A stretch of 64,000 nt of DNA from Brevibacillus composti (GTDB lineage: Bacteria > Bacillota > Bacilli > Brevibacillales > Brevibacillaceae): positions 3,521,501 through 3,585,500 of the forward strand of contig NZ_CP066308.1 of the NCBI RefSeq assembly GCF_016406105.1, read 5' to 3'. Both the position numbers and the translations under genes were made by a program. Position 1 is the first letter of the stretch; the number at the start of each line of letters is the position of its first letter. The notes under the pieces were generated by a model. It ran no database searches, was not told where the DNA came from, and saw only the letters and a list, made by a program, of their open reading frames with translations. Shown piece after piece: positions 1 to 7,891 of the stretch.

Positions 1-285
1 ACCGAAATAGCGAAACGATTTCCAACGGCGGGTGGGATGATTGCCGCATTGCCCATTGTAAGTTTATTGAGCATTATCTGGTTGTCTGTTCAAGGAGAAT
101 CGTCAACTACGCTTAGTCAATTTGCACGGGGAGTACTCTTTGGATTTCCTTCCACGATAGTGTTGCTGGTAATTGTCTCCCTATCCTTGCGTTTTTCATA
201 TTCAGTGACAACCTCTATATTACTGGGGGTTGCCGGATGGTTTTTGATTATCTCTATCCAGAATTTCGTGATGAATCCCTCCTAG
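1..285 (+). CDS. DUF3147-like small membrane protein, 5' end outside window
   Basis: The frame is open from base 1 and reads TEIAKRFPTAGG before the first Met, so the gene begins upstream of the window. About 94 residues remain, with three hydrophobic stretches (roughly residues 13-30, 50-65 and 70-90). The pattern of an A-(K/R)-R-F-P motif followed by an IAALPIVSLLSIIWL-type helix is what I know from DUF3147/GlpM-like inner membrane proteins. The function is unknown. The family assignment rests on recalled motif similarity and is moderately secure. Confidence 0.6.
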   Translation, partial: TEIAKRFPTAGGMIAALPIVSLLSIIWLSVQGESSTTLSQFARGVLFGFPSTIVLLVIVSLSLRFSYSVTTSILLGVAGWFLIISIQNFVMNPS

Positions 286-438
286 GAAGATAGACAAGCC
301 AACCCACAATGACATAAATCGCCCTGGCGGGAAATCGAGCGGGACAAAATGCTGGGAGAGGAGAAACCCGCCTCTCTCTGACGTAGCTTCGGACTGTGCG
401 GTCCGTTTTTGCCTGCCGTCCGCCGTTCCGTGAAGCTT

Positions 439-900
439 TCACAACTCCTCCCTCCCCTCCTCCGCATAGACCTCCATCCCGAGCGCGCCGGCCAGCTTGC
501 GAAACGCGCTGTTTCGCAGCCGGTAATACGAGGAATGCGTCAGATTGAGCATGATGTAGGCCTCGATATCTGTCCGGTCCTCCCGGTCGAACCAGCGGGT
601 GAGGATCAACTCCCTCTCCCGCGTTGAGAGGCGGTTGACGGCGGTGAGGAGCTGCTCGACAAATTCCCGTCGCTCCTGCTCGATCGTCGCGTTGCGGACG
701 GCCACCTCCTCCGTGCTGCTGCGGAAGCGATTCGTCACCGATACTGGCGAGGCGTGCCAGCCTGCCGTGGTCCTCGCTTCCCATCCCGGATGAAACCCCA
801 TGCGGATAAAGTCCCGAGCCAAATCTAGCGCTCGCTTTACCCTGCGCTGCGTGGCTTGTACGTCAATTTGCGCGGGTGCGGAAAGAAACCAGGCGTTCAT
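439..900 (-). CDS. ArpU-family transcriptional regulator (phage-type)
   Basis: The protein has 153 residues. Its C-terminal 70 residues hold an RLSTRERELI...DREDRTDIEAY...HSSYYRLRNSAF segment, a sigma-70 region-4-like helix-turn-helix typical of ArpU regulators. These occur in prophages and were named for control of autolysin in Enterococcus hirae. I chose the ATG at 900; an ATG at 933 has a weak AGGAA site and would add 11 residues. The gene diverges from an XRE repressor, which suggests the remnant of a lysogeny or element-control region, although no structural phage genes are present. The DNA target is unknown. Confidence 0.75.
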   Translation of the reverse strand: MNAWFLSAPAQIDVQATQRRVKRALDLARDFIRMGFHPGWEARTTAGWHASPVSVTNRFRSSTEEVAVRNATIEQERREFVEQLLTAVNRLSTRERELILTRWFDREDRTDIEAYIMLNLTHSSYYRLRNSAFRKLAGALGMEVYAEEGREEL

Positions 901-961
901 TGTATGCAACACTCCTCTATACAAAATTTTCATACACTATTTCCTAAATCACACCAATGTT

Positions 962-978
962 GTACAATGTATTTGTAC
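962..978. promoter_or_regulatory. Palindromic operator candidate in arpU/xre intergenic region
   Basis: Perfect 6-bp arms GTACAA and TTGTAC are separated by 5 bases. The site lies 27 bases before the xre start, within the divergent promoter region. XRE repressors of this size commonly autoregulate through such sites, so it is a reasonable operator for the neighbouring repressor. No binding evidence is visible from sequence alone. Confidence 0.45.
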
Positions 979-1005
979 CTATTCACAGGAAGGACTGGTT
1001 CGTTC

Positions 1006-1455
1006 ATGATCTCCCAGCGCTTACGAACGGCCCGCCGGGCAAAAGGACTGACGCAGGAAGAACTGGCGGAAAAAGTCCGAACAACAAAAGGGACCATCAG
1101 CAATTACGAAAACAACCACAGTTCGCCTCCCAACGATATGCTTATGCAGCTTGCCGATGTGCTCCAGGTCTCTACAGACTGGTTGCTGGGCCGCGTCGAT
1201 GACGCGCTGGAACTGGCGCCTGCAGGCGGTCAGCCGCACCAGCGATCACTGGACGATTTATTACAGGAAAAAATCGATGACCCCGACGACTACTATTTTC
1301 TCGACGGCTATCTCGAAGCCACCGAAGACGAGAAAAAAGAGATTCGCCGGTATTGGTATGAATTAAAGAAACAGATGCGGGTTCATCAGGTGAATGAATC
1401 CAGACCGCCGTCCCTGTACGCGATTACGGAAAAAGGGAAAAAGACAACGAAATAA
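1006..1455 (+). CDS. XRE-family repressor (ImmR-like position)
   Basis: The protein has 149 residues. Residues 5-60 form a Cro/CI helix-turn-helix (RLRTARRAKGLTQEELAEK, then TKGTISNYENN). An LQVSTDWLLGR motif follows, typical of Bacillus SinR/Xre/ImmR repressors. The acidic C-terminal half is probably for oligomerisation. The ATG at 1006 is preceded by CAGGAAGG at 987-994, which decides against the longer open frame from 856. The next gene is an ImmA/IrrE peptidase. That pairing is known from ICEBs1, where ImmA cleaves ImmR, so this protein is the likely substrate (inference). Confidence 0.88.
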   Translation: MISQRLRTARRAKGLTQEELAEKVRTTKGTISNYENNHSSPPNDMLMQLADVLQVSTDWLLGRVDDALELAPAGGQPHQRSLDDLLQEKIDDPDDYYFLDGYLEATEDEKKEIRRYWYELKKQMRVHQVNESRPPSLYAITEKGKKTTK

Positions 1456-1458
1456 AAA

Positions 1459-1498
1459 AGAGCCCCATGGATAAACCAGGGGCATTCTTTCCATCCTG
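1459..1498 (+). terminator. Weak hairpin after xre
   Basis: GCCCC and GGGGC, extended by TGG/CCA across one bulged base, form a short stem followed by ATTCTTT. It could partly terminate xre transcription before the peptidase gene. The T-run is poor, so attenuation is more likely than full termination. Confidence 0.35.
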
Positions 1499-1539
1499 AT
1501 AACGAACATACGTTCCAACTCTTCAAAGGAGGTCTTCCC

Positions 1540-2061
1540 ATGCACTCTCTGATTGCCGAGGTGTTCGAGCCGCAAACCTGGCTGGAGGAGCGCGTCTATG
1601 AACTGCTGGAGCTTCATGGGATCCGGCAGCCCCGGGAGATTCGCGTCTCCGAGCTGTGCTCCGCTTACGGAATCGAGCTGTGGGACATCGCCGGCCGCAG
1701 TCGCGCCCATCCGCATCCGTACCTCCCCGGCCGCTTCGTCATCGCTGTGGATCACAGCCTCCCTTTGCCGCAGAGACGGGAAAAAATCGCCCATGAGCTC
1801 GGCCATCTGCTGTTGCACGAAGGCATGCAGCCCTGGGGCAAAGACGCGATGATCGATTGGCAGGAGGCACAGGCCAATCATTTTGCGGAGCATCTGCTGA
1901 TGCCCTACCCGATGTTTGGGCCGCTGCTGGAAAACTGCTCCCGATACGAAGCCCCTTCCCGTCTGGCCGCCATTTTTCGCGTGCCGCTGTCACTCGCCCA
2001 GAAGAGATTTGATCGTTTGCTGAGCAGGATGTACGCCAAGGGGCATCCGCTAATCTGGTAG
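1540..2061 (+). CDS. ImmA/IrrE-family metallopeptidase
   Basis: The protein has 173 residues. The zinc motif HELGH is at residues 85-89, and EAQANHFAEHLLMP (from residue 109) supplies the third metal-ligand glutamate. Both are hallmarks of the ImmA/IrrE (M78) family, whose members cleave XRE-type repressors to induce mobile elements or stress genes. A strong AAAGGAGG site lies 7 bases upstream of the ATG. The gene sits 84 bp after the XRE repressor and before a LexA-like gene. All catalytic residues are present, so it should be active. Confidence 0.9.
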   Translation: MHSLIAEVFEPQTWLEERVYELLELHGIRQPREIRVSELCSAYGIELWDIAGRSRAHPHPYLPGRFVIAVDHSLPLPQRREKIAHELGHLLLHEGMQPWGKDAMIDWQEAQANHFAEHLLMPYPMFGPLLENCSRYEAPSRLAAIFRVPLSLAQKRFDRLLSRMYAKGHPLIW

Positions 2062-2143
2062 CATCTGGCGAAGCGGGACCCAAGAGGCCTGTCCCCTGCA
2101 ACAAGCCTGATCAGAAATCGAACCCGAAAAGGAGCCGTCCCGC

Positions 2144-2554
2144 ATGAAGACGTTTTTTTTGGCTGGGGATGCTTACAGCACCCGCTTTTTCGATCTGTCT
2201 CTGGAGGAAGAGGAGCTATCGCTGATGCCCTGGATCGAAGCCGCCCGGTACCACGTCGCCCGCTTCGCCTTGCAGATGAGAGATGACGGCCTGAGCGGGC
2301 TCGGCATCTCCAGCGGCGACGCATTGTTGATCTCCGATTTTTCCCTGGAGCCGATCATCGGAAGACCGGTGCTGGTACGGCAAGAGGGTCAGTATCTCGT
2401 CCGGATCGCCTCTGAGGTAAACCCCGTCGAGTGTGTGTTTGCCTGCACAGATCATCATCCTCCCCTGATTCTGCCCTCTGAAAATATCCGGATCGTGGGC
2501 GTGGTCTCGGGAATCATCAGGGAGCCGGCGATTCACTCATCTGCCCAGCCCTGA
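2144..2554 (+). CDS. LexA/S24-fold protein with degenerate catalytic site
   Basis: The protein has 136 residues. Residues 48-126 follow the LexA/UmuD C-terminal fold: a GI-SSGD-ALLI segment, a variable middle, and a final IRIVGVVSGIIRE strand equal to LexA VEILGKVVGV. The nucleophile position reads D-G-L (Gly49) where active enzymes have D-S-M, and the Lys base is Arg87. There is no DNA-binding domain. It is therefore probably a non-catalytic S24-like partner rather than a protease. It follows xre and immA on the same strand and overlaps the convergent hydrolase gene by 18 bp. The name S24-like is moderately certain; the role is unknown. Confidence 0.6.
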   Translation: MKTFFLAGDAYSTRFFDLSLEEEELSLMPWIEAARYHVARFALQMRDDGLSGLGISSGDALLISDFSLEPIIGRPVLVRQEGQYLVRIASEVNPVECVFACTDHHPPLILPSENIRIVGVVSGIIREPAIHSSAQP

Positions 2555-3286
2555 AACCGTGCTCTTCATCCATTCTTTCAGCACAGACGCCGTCTGCTGC
2601 CACTGGTCTTCGGCGGAGATCACCGCCGGCTGGTCTCCCTTTTGGGGTCCATAGCTGCCGAATTGGGCATGATTCCCCCCTGCAATTGTCAGGAGATCCG
2701 TATTCGGCGGGAGATACTGCCGCGCTTTTTCATACTCCTCCTGATTCACCACACCGTCTCTGGATCCGATCAGAGAGAGGACAGGCAATGCTTTGTCAGC
2801 CAAATTCCCCCGCTGATCCGGATAGGCGGCGAGCAGGAACACCCCCATGAATTTTTCCGGGTGCAGGGCGGCATAGCGAGAAGCGACGACGCCTCCGAGC
2901 GAATGGCCGCCAATCACAAAAGGCTCCTCGGGATATGCCTTCAGCACGTCTTCGGCCCGGTCCTCTCCCGTGGCGGCGAGGTTGAGGGGCATTTTGACGA
3001 TCACCGTCCGGTGGCCGGACAACGCCATGAGACGGGCGAGTGGAGCGTAGCTCTCCGGGCCGACCAGGCTGCCCGGATAAAAGATCATCCCGGGTGGAGA
3101 ACTCTCCCCGCCCTCAAAGATGATCAAGCCCGCTCGTTCCACCACTCTCACCCCGTCTCCGTCCCTCATCGCGCTCATCGCATCTGCGTTCGGTCGGTAG
3201 GGATCGAGGTACCAGGCTGCGATGGCTACGAGCAAAGCGACGACGAGGAAGCCGTACAGCAAAAATCGGATAAAGCGTCTTCTCAT
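2537..3286 (-). CDS. Membrane-anchored alpha/beta hydrolase
   Basis: The protein has 249 residues. One N-terminal transmembrane segment (residues 5-25) is followed by an alpha/beta-hydrolase domain. The nucleophile elbow is GHSLGG with Ser129. A later IGSRDGVV motif carries the acid, and GGNHAQFG carries the catalytic His. It resembles the extracytoplasmic Abhydrolase_5-type proteins of Bacilli, and the substrate is unknown. The start at 3286 is preceded by GGAGGG; the longer frame from 3307 is less likely. The gene stands alone and converges on the LexA-like gene. Confidence 0.8.
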   Translation of the reverse strand: MRRRFIRFLLYGFLVVALLVAIAAWYLDPYRPNADAMSAMRDGDGVRVVERAGLIIFEGGESSPPGMIFYPGSLVGPESYAPLARLMALSGHRTVIVKMPLNLAATGEDRAEDVLKAYPEEPFVIGGHSLGGVVASRYAALHPEKFMGVFLLAAYPDQRGNLADKALPVLSLIGSRDGVVNQEEYEKARQYLPPNTDLLTIAGGNHAQFGSYGPQKGDQPAVISAEDQWQQTASVLKEWMKSTVSGLGR

Positions 3287-3548
3287 CGCTGGACCCTCCT
3301 TTCGCACCCTCCCCCTTTTTTTCTTTCATTAGTATGCGCGATTTCCAGCCGGGTGTGCATGCATTCCGGAAAAGCCTTCCTTTTTGTTGCAGACAACCAG
3401 GGGCGATCACAGCATGGCCGGAGCTGGCACAGTTAGGGTCGCTAGCTCGCTCGTCGACGGGAGACCGGACCTGCGACGCCGAGGCAAGATTGACCGAGAC
3501 GGCCCAACCGTACGTAGAAGCAGCCCCACATACAAGGAAATATTTGTA

Positions 3549-3578
3549 TTGACATCCTTTTTCTCCACATGGTAAGAT
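3549..3578 (+). promoter_or_regulatory. Sigma-A promoter before a decayed reading frame
   Basis: TTGACA at 3549-3554 and TAAGAT at 3573-3578 are separated by 18 bp. This is the clearest signal in the gene-poor stretch 3287-3969. It faces a short frame starting at 3609 preceded by GGAAGGGTG. Confidence 0.55.
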
Positions 3579-3608
3579 TTAACCCATACAAATTCGGAAG
3601 GGTGACTT

Positions 3609-3767
3609 ATGAACAATGATCATGTAATCCTGCCTCCAACGAAACAACCGTTTGAAACATCCATGTCTATGGGGAAACAAAAACGGTTTCTGGATAGGGA
3701 TTGGTGTCATTGTTCATCGTCGCCTTTATTCTTTGCTAGCGGAAAAAGACTTCGTATCGGGGTCTTC
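3609..3767 (+). pseudogene. Decayed small membrane-protein gene
   Basis: An ATG with a GGAAGGGTG site opens a 52-codon frame. Its start reads normally (MNNDHVILPPTKQPFET). After codon 25 the hydrophobic character is only recovered by changing frame twice: KRFWIGIGVIV in frame 2, then FIVAFILC in frame 3. This suggests a transmembrane protein broken by small indels. The rest of the gap (3287-3548 and 3768-3930) shows nothing I recognise. The original family cannot be named. Confidence 0.35.
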
Positions 3768-3932
3768 CACTAGAAGAGAGTCCATCCGCGGCCTCGCCTG
3801 ATCCTGGTATTGCTCGCGATATTCCGCGCAATGCTTGTCATTTAAGCGAACGGCCCGACGGAGTGCGGAACTTCCCGGCAGCCCCCGGCTGTTTGTGGTT
3901 TGGTTCCTTTTGCGATCATGAATTATACAGCC

Positions 3933-3963
3933 GCCTCCTATCCGGAAACCAGGATAAGGAGGC
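3933..3963 (+). promoter_or_regulatory. Hairpin sequestering the ribosome site of the MFS gene
   Basis: GCCTCCTATCC (3933-3943) pairs with GGATAAGGAGGC (3952-3963), forming 11 bp with one bulged A around an 8-base loop. The 3' arm contains the AAGGAGG ribosome site of the gene starting at 3970. When folded, translation should be blocked, as in translational attenuation of some drug-resistance genes. No convincing leader peptide is seen: the ATG at 3918 has no ribosome site. Confidence 0.6.
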
Positions 3964-3969
3964 TATTTT

Positions 3970-5190
3970 ATGGCCCAAACAAGTATTTTTCAAAACCGGG
4001 TTGTCCGGACGATCTTGCTCTCGGCCCTGTTTTTGCAGATCGGCATCTGGGTGCGAAATTTTGCCGTGCTGCTGTTCGTGATGGAACAGACCCATGGCGA
4101 TCCGTTTGCCGTCTCGATGATCTATCTGGCGGAATTTGCGCCCATCTTTATCTTTTCGTTTATCGGCGGCACCTTTGCTGACCGCTGGCGCCCCAAGCAT
4201 ACCATGGTTTGGTGCGACCTTTTGAGCGCGGTTTCCGTATTCGTCGTGCTGCTTACCTTTGTATTCGGGACCTGGAAAGCGGTATTTTTCGCCACGCTCG
4301 TCTCCGCCATCCTGTCTCAGTTTTCGCAGCCTTCCGGCATGAAGCTCTTCAAGATGCATTTGCCCGAGGATCAGATGCAGGCGGGGATGTCGATCTATCA
4401 GACGTTGTTCGCCGTCTTCATGATCTTCGGTCCCGTGCTGGGCACGTTTGTCTACCAAACCTTTGGCATCAGCGCGGCGATCGGCATCATGGGCGTCGCC
4501 TTTCTGCTCTCCGCGGCTGTGCTGTTTTTCCTGCCGCCCGACCGCGTCGAGGAAAAGAATGAGCGGGCCACGACGCTCCTGCAAGAGATGGGGAACGGCA
4601 TCCGCTATGTCCTGGGCAATCCCGTGCTGACCAAGCTGGGTTTCTGCTTTTTGGCCGCTGGACTCAGTATCGGCATGATTCAGCCGATGGGCATCTTTCT
4701 GGTGACAGAGCGGCTGGGCCTGCCGAAGGAAAGCCTGCAGTGGTTGATGGCCGTCAACGGTGTCGGCATGATTCTCGGAGGCGCGCTGACGATGACCGTC
4801 GCCAAGAAAACGCCGCCGCAAAAACTGCTCGTCGTCGGGATGCTGGTGAATGCGATCGCCTTTGTGGTAGCCGGTCTTTCCACCAATCTGTGGCTGACGA
4901 TGACGGCGCAGCTATTCAACGGCTTGTTCATGCCATGCATCCACATCGGCATCAACACCATGATCTTGAAGTACACCGAAGGGGCCTTTGTCGGCCGCGT
5001 GATGGGCATTCTCAGCCCGCTGTTTACAGGTGCGATGGTGCTGACGATGAGCATCGCCGGGACGATGAAAAAAATGTTGTCGCTGGTCTCTGTATACGAG
5101 ATCGCCGCGTTCCTCTTTATCGTCGGTCTGCTGTTCATCGTGCCCCTGCTGCGCCAACAGCCGCAACTCGAACAGAAGCCTGCCCCCTAA
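3970..5190 (+). CDS. MFS efflux transporter
   Basis: The protein has 406 residues and about 12 hydrophobic helices. The loop-2/3 motif is GGTFADRWRPKHTM, with the GxxxDRxxxK core of the major facilitator superfamily near residue 60. This subfamily (MFS_3-like) includes bacterial macrolide and siderophore exporters, so drug or metabolite export by proton antiport is the likely job. The substrate cannot be told. It is monocistronic, with a ribosome-site hairpin upstream and an intrinsic terminator downstream. The start at ATG 3970, 7 bases after AAGGAGG, is secure. Confidence 0.88.
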   Translation: MAQTSIFQNRVVRTILLSALFLQIGIWVRNFAVLLFVMEQTHGDPFAVSMIYLAEFAPIFIFSFIGGTFADRWRPKHTMVWCDLLSAVSVFVVLLTFVFGTWKAVFFATLVSAILSQFSQPSGMKLFKMHLPEDQMQAGMSIYQTLFAVFMIFGPVLGTFVYQTFGISAAIGIMGVAFLLSAAVLFFLPPDRVEEKNERATTLLQEMGNGIRYVLGNPVLTKLGFCFLAAGLSIGMIQPMGIFLVTERLGLPKESLQWLMAVNGVGMILGGALTMTVAKKTPPQKLLVVGMLVNAIAFVVAGLSTNLWLTMTAQLFNGLFMPCIHIGINTMILKYTEGAFVGRVMGILSPLFTGAMVLTMSIAGTMKKMLSLVSVYEIAAFLFIVGLLFIVPLLRQQPQLEQKPAP

Positions 5191-5215
5191 ACCGAGAAAC
5201 ACGGACAGAAAAAGA

Positions 5216-5263
5216 GACGACCGGGACCATAAGCGGGTTCCCGGCCGTCCTTTTCCGTTTTAT
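5216..5263 (+). terminator. Intrinsic terminator of the MFS gene
   Basis: GACGACCGGGA and TTCCCGGCCGTC form a GC-rich stem with one mismatch around a short loop. CCTTTTCCGTTTT follows. Confidence 0.7.
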
Positions 5264-5360
5264 AACACAATGATCCAAACGCCTCTGTCGGGGCATCACG
5301 ATGATCCGATGAATGCCTCTCTACTCCGATTTTCCAGGCTATTGTCCCTCCCCATGGCGA

Positions 5361-6281
5361 TCATCCAAACGCCTGAGACGCGATCGCGTACAGACAGCCA
5401 TTTCGCTTTGGCAATCGGTCCGCTTGCTTTACCATGATCGGCGGCTGCGTCACCTGGGTGAATCCCGCTCCTTCCAGAAAGCGCCGAAACCCTTCGTGTC
5501 CGGAGGGGACATCGATTCGCAGCTTCCCGGGGTAGTTGTGCGCCAGTGCATCCACCAGCAGTACGGCCGCCTGCTCATCGGGAGCGACGATGGGGCCGAG
5601 CACCAGATTGACAGGGCCCTCTACGCCCAGCCCGTAGCCCGCGACGGAACCGTCCCTCCCCAACAAGACGAGCTTTTTCCGTGCCTGGACGATCCGGCGG
5701 AACAAAAATTCTCTTCTGTCCGCGCCGAATGCCTGTTTGTCCAGGCGGATGATCGGCTCCAGATGTTCGGGAGCCAAGGGCTGTACCTCCCACAGCGAGC
5801 TTGCGGGCGGTGTCGCTTTACTAGAGCCTTCCGCGTGCGGTCCCGCTGATGGCTGATAGCGGTCGCACAAGTATTTGTGCACCCAGTCCACGGCAGCAAA
5901 ACCGAGCCCTTCATAGACCGGTCTCCCTGCCGGTGTGGCGACAAGCATCAAGGCGGGCGCGCGGCCATCCGCCGTCTGTTCGTTGCCGGCGTCGACACAT
6001 GCCTGCGTGACTTCCTTTCCCAGCCCCCTCCCCCGATAGTCAGGATGTACGATGACCATCCCGATGGAAGCCAGCGACTCGCCGTACGGGATAACGGCTG
6101 CACAGGAGCATACGCCCCCCTCCCGGTCCCGGTGGCCGAAAACTCTCCCGGCGATAAAAAAAGTGGCCACCTCTTCTTCGTCATAATCCCAGCCCACCAT
6201 AGCCGACAGCCGGAGCAAATCGGGAATATCTGCTGGGGTCAGCTCCTCCAAGCGCAGTTCAAAGCGATCAAGGTCACCCAT
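5361..6281 (-). CDS. Tandem GNAT-family N-acetyltransferase
   Basis: The protein has 306 residues. The N-terminal GNAT domain (about residues 8-145) has the acetyl-CoA motif V-HPDYRGRGLGKEV (Q/R-x-x-G-x-G/A type) followed by VYEGLGF. The C-terminal half (about residues 165-300) is a second GNAT-like domain ending in GFRRFLEGAGF, similar to the Acetyltransf_18/YitH arrangement. The acceptor is unknown. I chose the start at 6281; the 17 residues before it in the open frame are Arg/Gly-rich and lack a better ribosome site. It is 57 bp after the co-directional CGNR gene and may share its transcript. Confidence 0.82.
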   Translation of the reverse strand: MGDLDRFELRLEELTPADIPDLLRLSAMVGWDYDEEEVATFFIAGRVFGHRDREGGVCSCAAVIPYGESLASIGMVIVHPDYRGRGLGKEVTQACVDAGNEQTADGRAPALMLVATPAGRPVYEGLGFAAVDWVHKYLCDRYQPSAGPHAEGSSKATPPASSLWEVQPLAPEHLEPIIRLDKQAFGADRREFLFRRIVQARKKLVLLGRDGSVAGYGLGVEGPVNLVLGPIVAPDEQAAVLLVDALAHNYPGKLRIDVPSGHEGFRRFLEGAGFTQVTQPPIMVKQADRLPKRNGCLYAIASQAFG

Positions 6282-6338
6282 ACCTTTTCCCCCTCTTTCT
6301 CGTCGATTGGCTCTCCTGCCGGAAGAGGGCAACCGTGA

Positions 6339-6917
6339 TCAGTCTTCACCCTCCGCCGCTCCCCCTCCCTTCTGTTTTTGCCTTTCGCGAAAACGGCGCA
6401 CCTTCATCAGATTGCCGCAGGTCTTGTCCTCGCACCAGCGACTGGAGCGATTCCGGCTCTCGTCGTAATAGACCCAGAGGCAATTGGGATTTTCACAGAT
6501 TTTCAGGCGTCTCGGGTCCCCTTTCGTCAAAAGGTCCCCGAAGGAGGAAAGGATTTTTCCCATCAGGCCTTCCCAGCCCTCACCCAAGACCACCTCCTGC
6601 ACTTGATACTGTGCCTCCGGATCAAAGACAAGCCGTCTGTACGTCGGGACCGATGCAGCGATCCGGTTGATTCCCGCCAAATCCTGCTCATCTGGCGCCT
6701 GCCGGGCAGCTACGGCTTCCGTCACCCGGCGCATATAATTCCTGAGTTCTGTCAAGGCGGCGATAACGGCAGGCTCCGTCGGCATCGGCAAGTCCAGTAT
6801 CCATTTCCGCGAAAATTTCTGCCACCACTCCGGCTGGTTCAGTCGGTCTACCCGCTCGCCGGAGCCGCGCCAATTTCTGTAATCGCTGTTAAGAAAATCG
6901 AGACAAAGCCATTCCAC
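6339..6917 (-). CDS. CGNR zinc-finger (ABATE-domain) putative regulator
   Basis: The protein has 192 residues. The N-terminal ABATE-type domain starts WLCLDFLNS. The C-terminal CGNR zinc finger is complete: C-x-NPNC-WVYYDESRNRSSRWC-x4-CGNLMKVRRFRER, with four Cys ligands and the family-defining CGNR variant CGNL. Such proteins are regarded as stress-linked transcription regulators, though few are characterised. The gene diverges from a DinB gene at 7071 and sits upstream of the GNAT gene. Confidence 0.85.
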   Translation of the reverse strand: MEWLCLDFLNSDYRNWRGSGERVDRLNQPEWWQKFSRKWILDLPMPTEPAVIAALTELRNYMRRVTEAVAARQAPDEQDLAGINRIAASVPTYRRLVFDPEAQYQVQEVVLGEGWEGLMGKILSSFGDLLTKGDPRRLKICENPNCLWVYYDESRNRSSRWCEDKTCGNLMKVRRFRERQKQKGGGAAEGED

Positions 6918-7070
6918 ATGCGTTCTCCTCTCTTGAATTCAGAAACCAGGATATGGTATATTGGTCTTGTAACTATTAAAAACATTTTAGATGGTTACAA
7001 GCGGTTGTCTGATGCTGTTTCCCCCATTATACCGCGCCCCACCACCCTTTCCCAGATGAGGAGGAATCTT

Positions 7071-7562
7071 ATGAACCGGATGGATTTGCTTTTGCGTGAG
7101 TTCGATCACACATACCTGCAGGAAGATTGGTATCCGCCCCTGAAGGATGCTTTGGCCGGATTGACCGCGGCCCAGGCCAGCTGGCGCCCGCCCGGCGCAG
7201 CGGCGAACACGATTTGGGAAATCGTCAGCCATCTCCTCTTTTTCAAGGAACAGCTGCTCTGCCGCTTGCAAAATAAGGAAGTTGTCGCCGCCGCCACCAA
7301 TGATGACACCTTTACCCCTTCGGGCGGTCCAGATGACGAAGAGGCGTGGCAAGCCGATGTCAAACGGATGGAGACGATTCATCATCAGCTGCGCGAGTTG
7401 CTCGCTGCGCTGCGCGAAGAAGACTTCGATCGTCCTTTTCCCGTCAGCCCCCTGGGCCTGCGCGTATTCAGCATCATCACGCACGATGCGTTTCACGCCG
7501 GCCAGATTGTGCAAATCCGCAAAATGCAGGGCTCCTGGCCAGCCCGCAGAGCCTTTGAGTAA
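7071..7562 (+). CDS. DinB-family putative metal-dependent protein
   Basis: The protein has 163 residues forming the DinB/YfiT four-helix bundle. The histidines expected for metal binding are seen in IVSHLLFFKEQ (about residue 50) and HDAFHAGQIVQ (about residue 140). Bacilli carry many paralogues; some act as thiol-S-transferases such as BstA. A perfect GAGGAGG site before ATG 7071 settles the start and rules out the long upstream frame, which only runs opposite the CGNR gene. A second DinB protein lies at 52975 and is clearly different in sequence. Confidence 0.85.
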   Translation: MNRMDLLLREFDHTYLQEDWYPPLKDALAGLTAAQASWRPPGAAANTIWEIVSHLLFFKEQLLCRLQNKEVVAAATNDDTFTPSGGPDDEEAWQADVKRMETIHHQLRELLAALREEDFDRPFPVSPLGLRVFSIITHDAFHAGQIVQIRKMQGSWPARRAFE

Positions 7563-7647
7563 CCCGGCTTTTTCGGGACGAAAGCCCATTCCCCGGCGCC
7601 CGATGCTTCATACACTGTAAAGAATGCCGGTGAGTGAGGCGATATCG

Positions 7648-7806
7648 ATGGGTCAGCAATCTGATTATTTCTCTTCGGATGAGCTTGCGTTTTTGTCCGC
7701 CATTTTGACTCTGATCGGAAGCATCTTGGCTGTTCTGGCATTGATCAAAGAGCGGCAGGAAAAGCTAGCGGCGCAGGAGAAGCCCAAAAACAACCAGAAG
7801 AGATGA
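7648..7806 (+). CDS. Small single-pass membrane protein
   Basis: The protein has 52 residues: a polar N-terminus, one helix (LAFLSAILTLIGSILAVLALI, about residues 13-33) and a Lys/Glu-rich tail. A GTGAGG site precedes ATG 7648; an upstream ATG at 7624 would add 8 residues. Short proteins of this shape are common in Bacilli, and no function is known to me. The stop overlaps the 5' edge of a strong terminator, which supports it as a real transcription unit. Confidence 0.5.
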   Translation: MGQQSDYFSSDELAFLSAILTLIGSILAVLALIKERQEKLAAQEKPKNNQKR

Positions 7807-7840
7807 AAAAAGCCGTTGCCTCCGAAGCAACGGCTTTTTC
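7805..7840. terminator. Bidirectional terminator between small ORF and pilO
   Basis: AAGCCGTTGC and GCAACGGCTT pair perfectly around a 7-base loop, with an A-run upstream and a T-run downstream. It can end the plus-strand small gene and the minus-strand pil operon. Confidence 0.85.
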
Positions 7841-7891
7841 TTCGCTATCTATCTCTATCCCGTGCATGATCGCAAGGCTGGGAAACGCCTG

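Noticed and set aside
2144-2554. Active S24/LexA protease
   Set aside because: The Ser-Met of the active site is Gly-Leu and the Lys base is Arg; there is also no DNA-binding domain.
439-2554. A complete prophage
   Set aside because: Only regulatory genes are present; no integrase, capsid, terminase or lysis genes are seen in the window.
3863-3969. Leader peptide controlling the MFS gene
   Set aside because: Candidate ATGs at 3863 and 3918 have no ribosome site and their frames run on into the transporter gene rather than ending near the hairpin.
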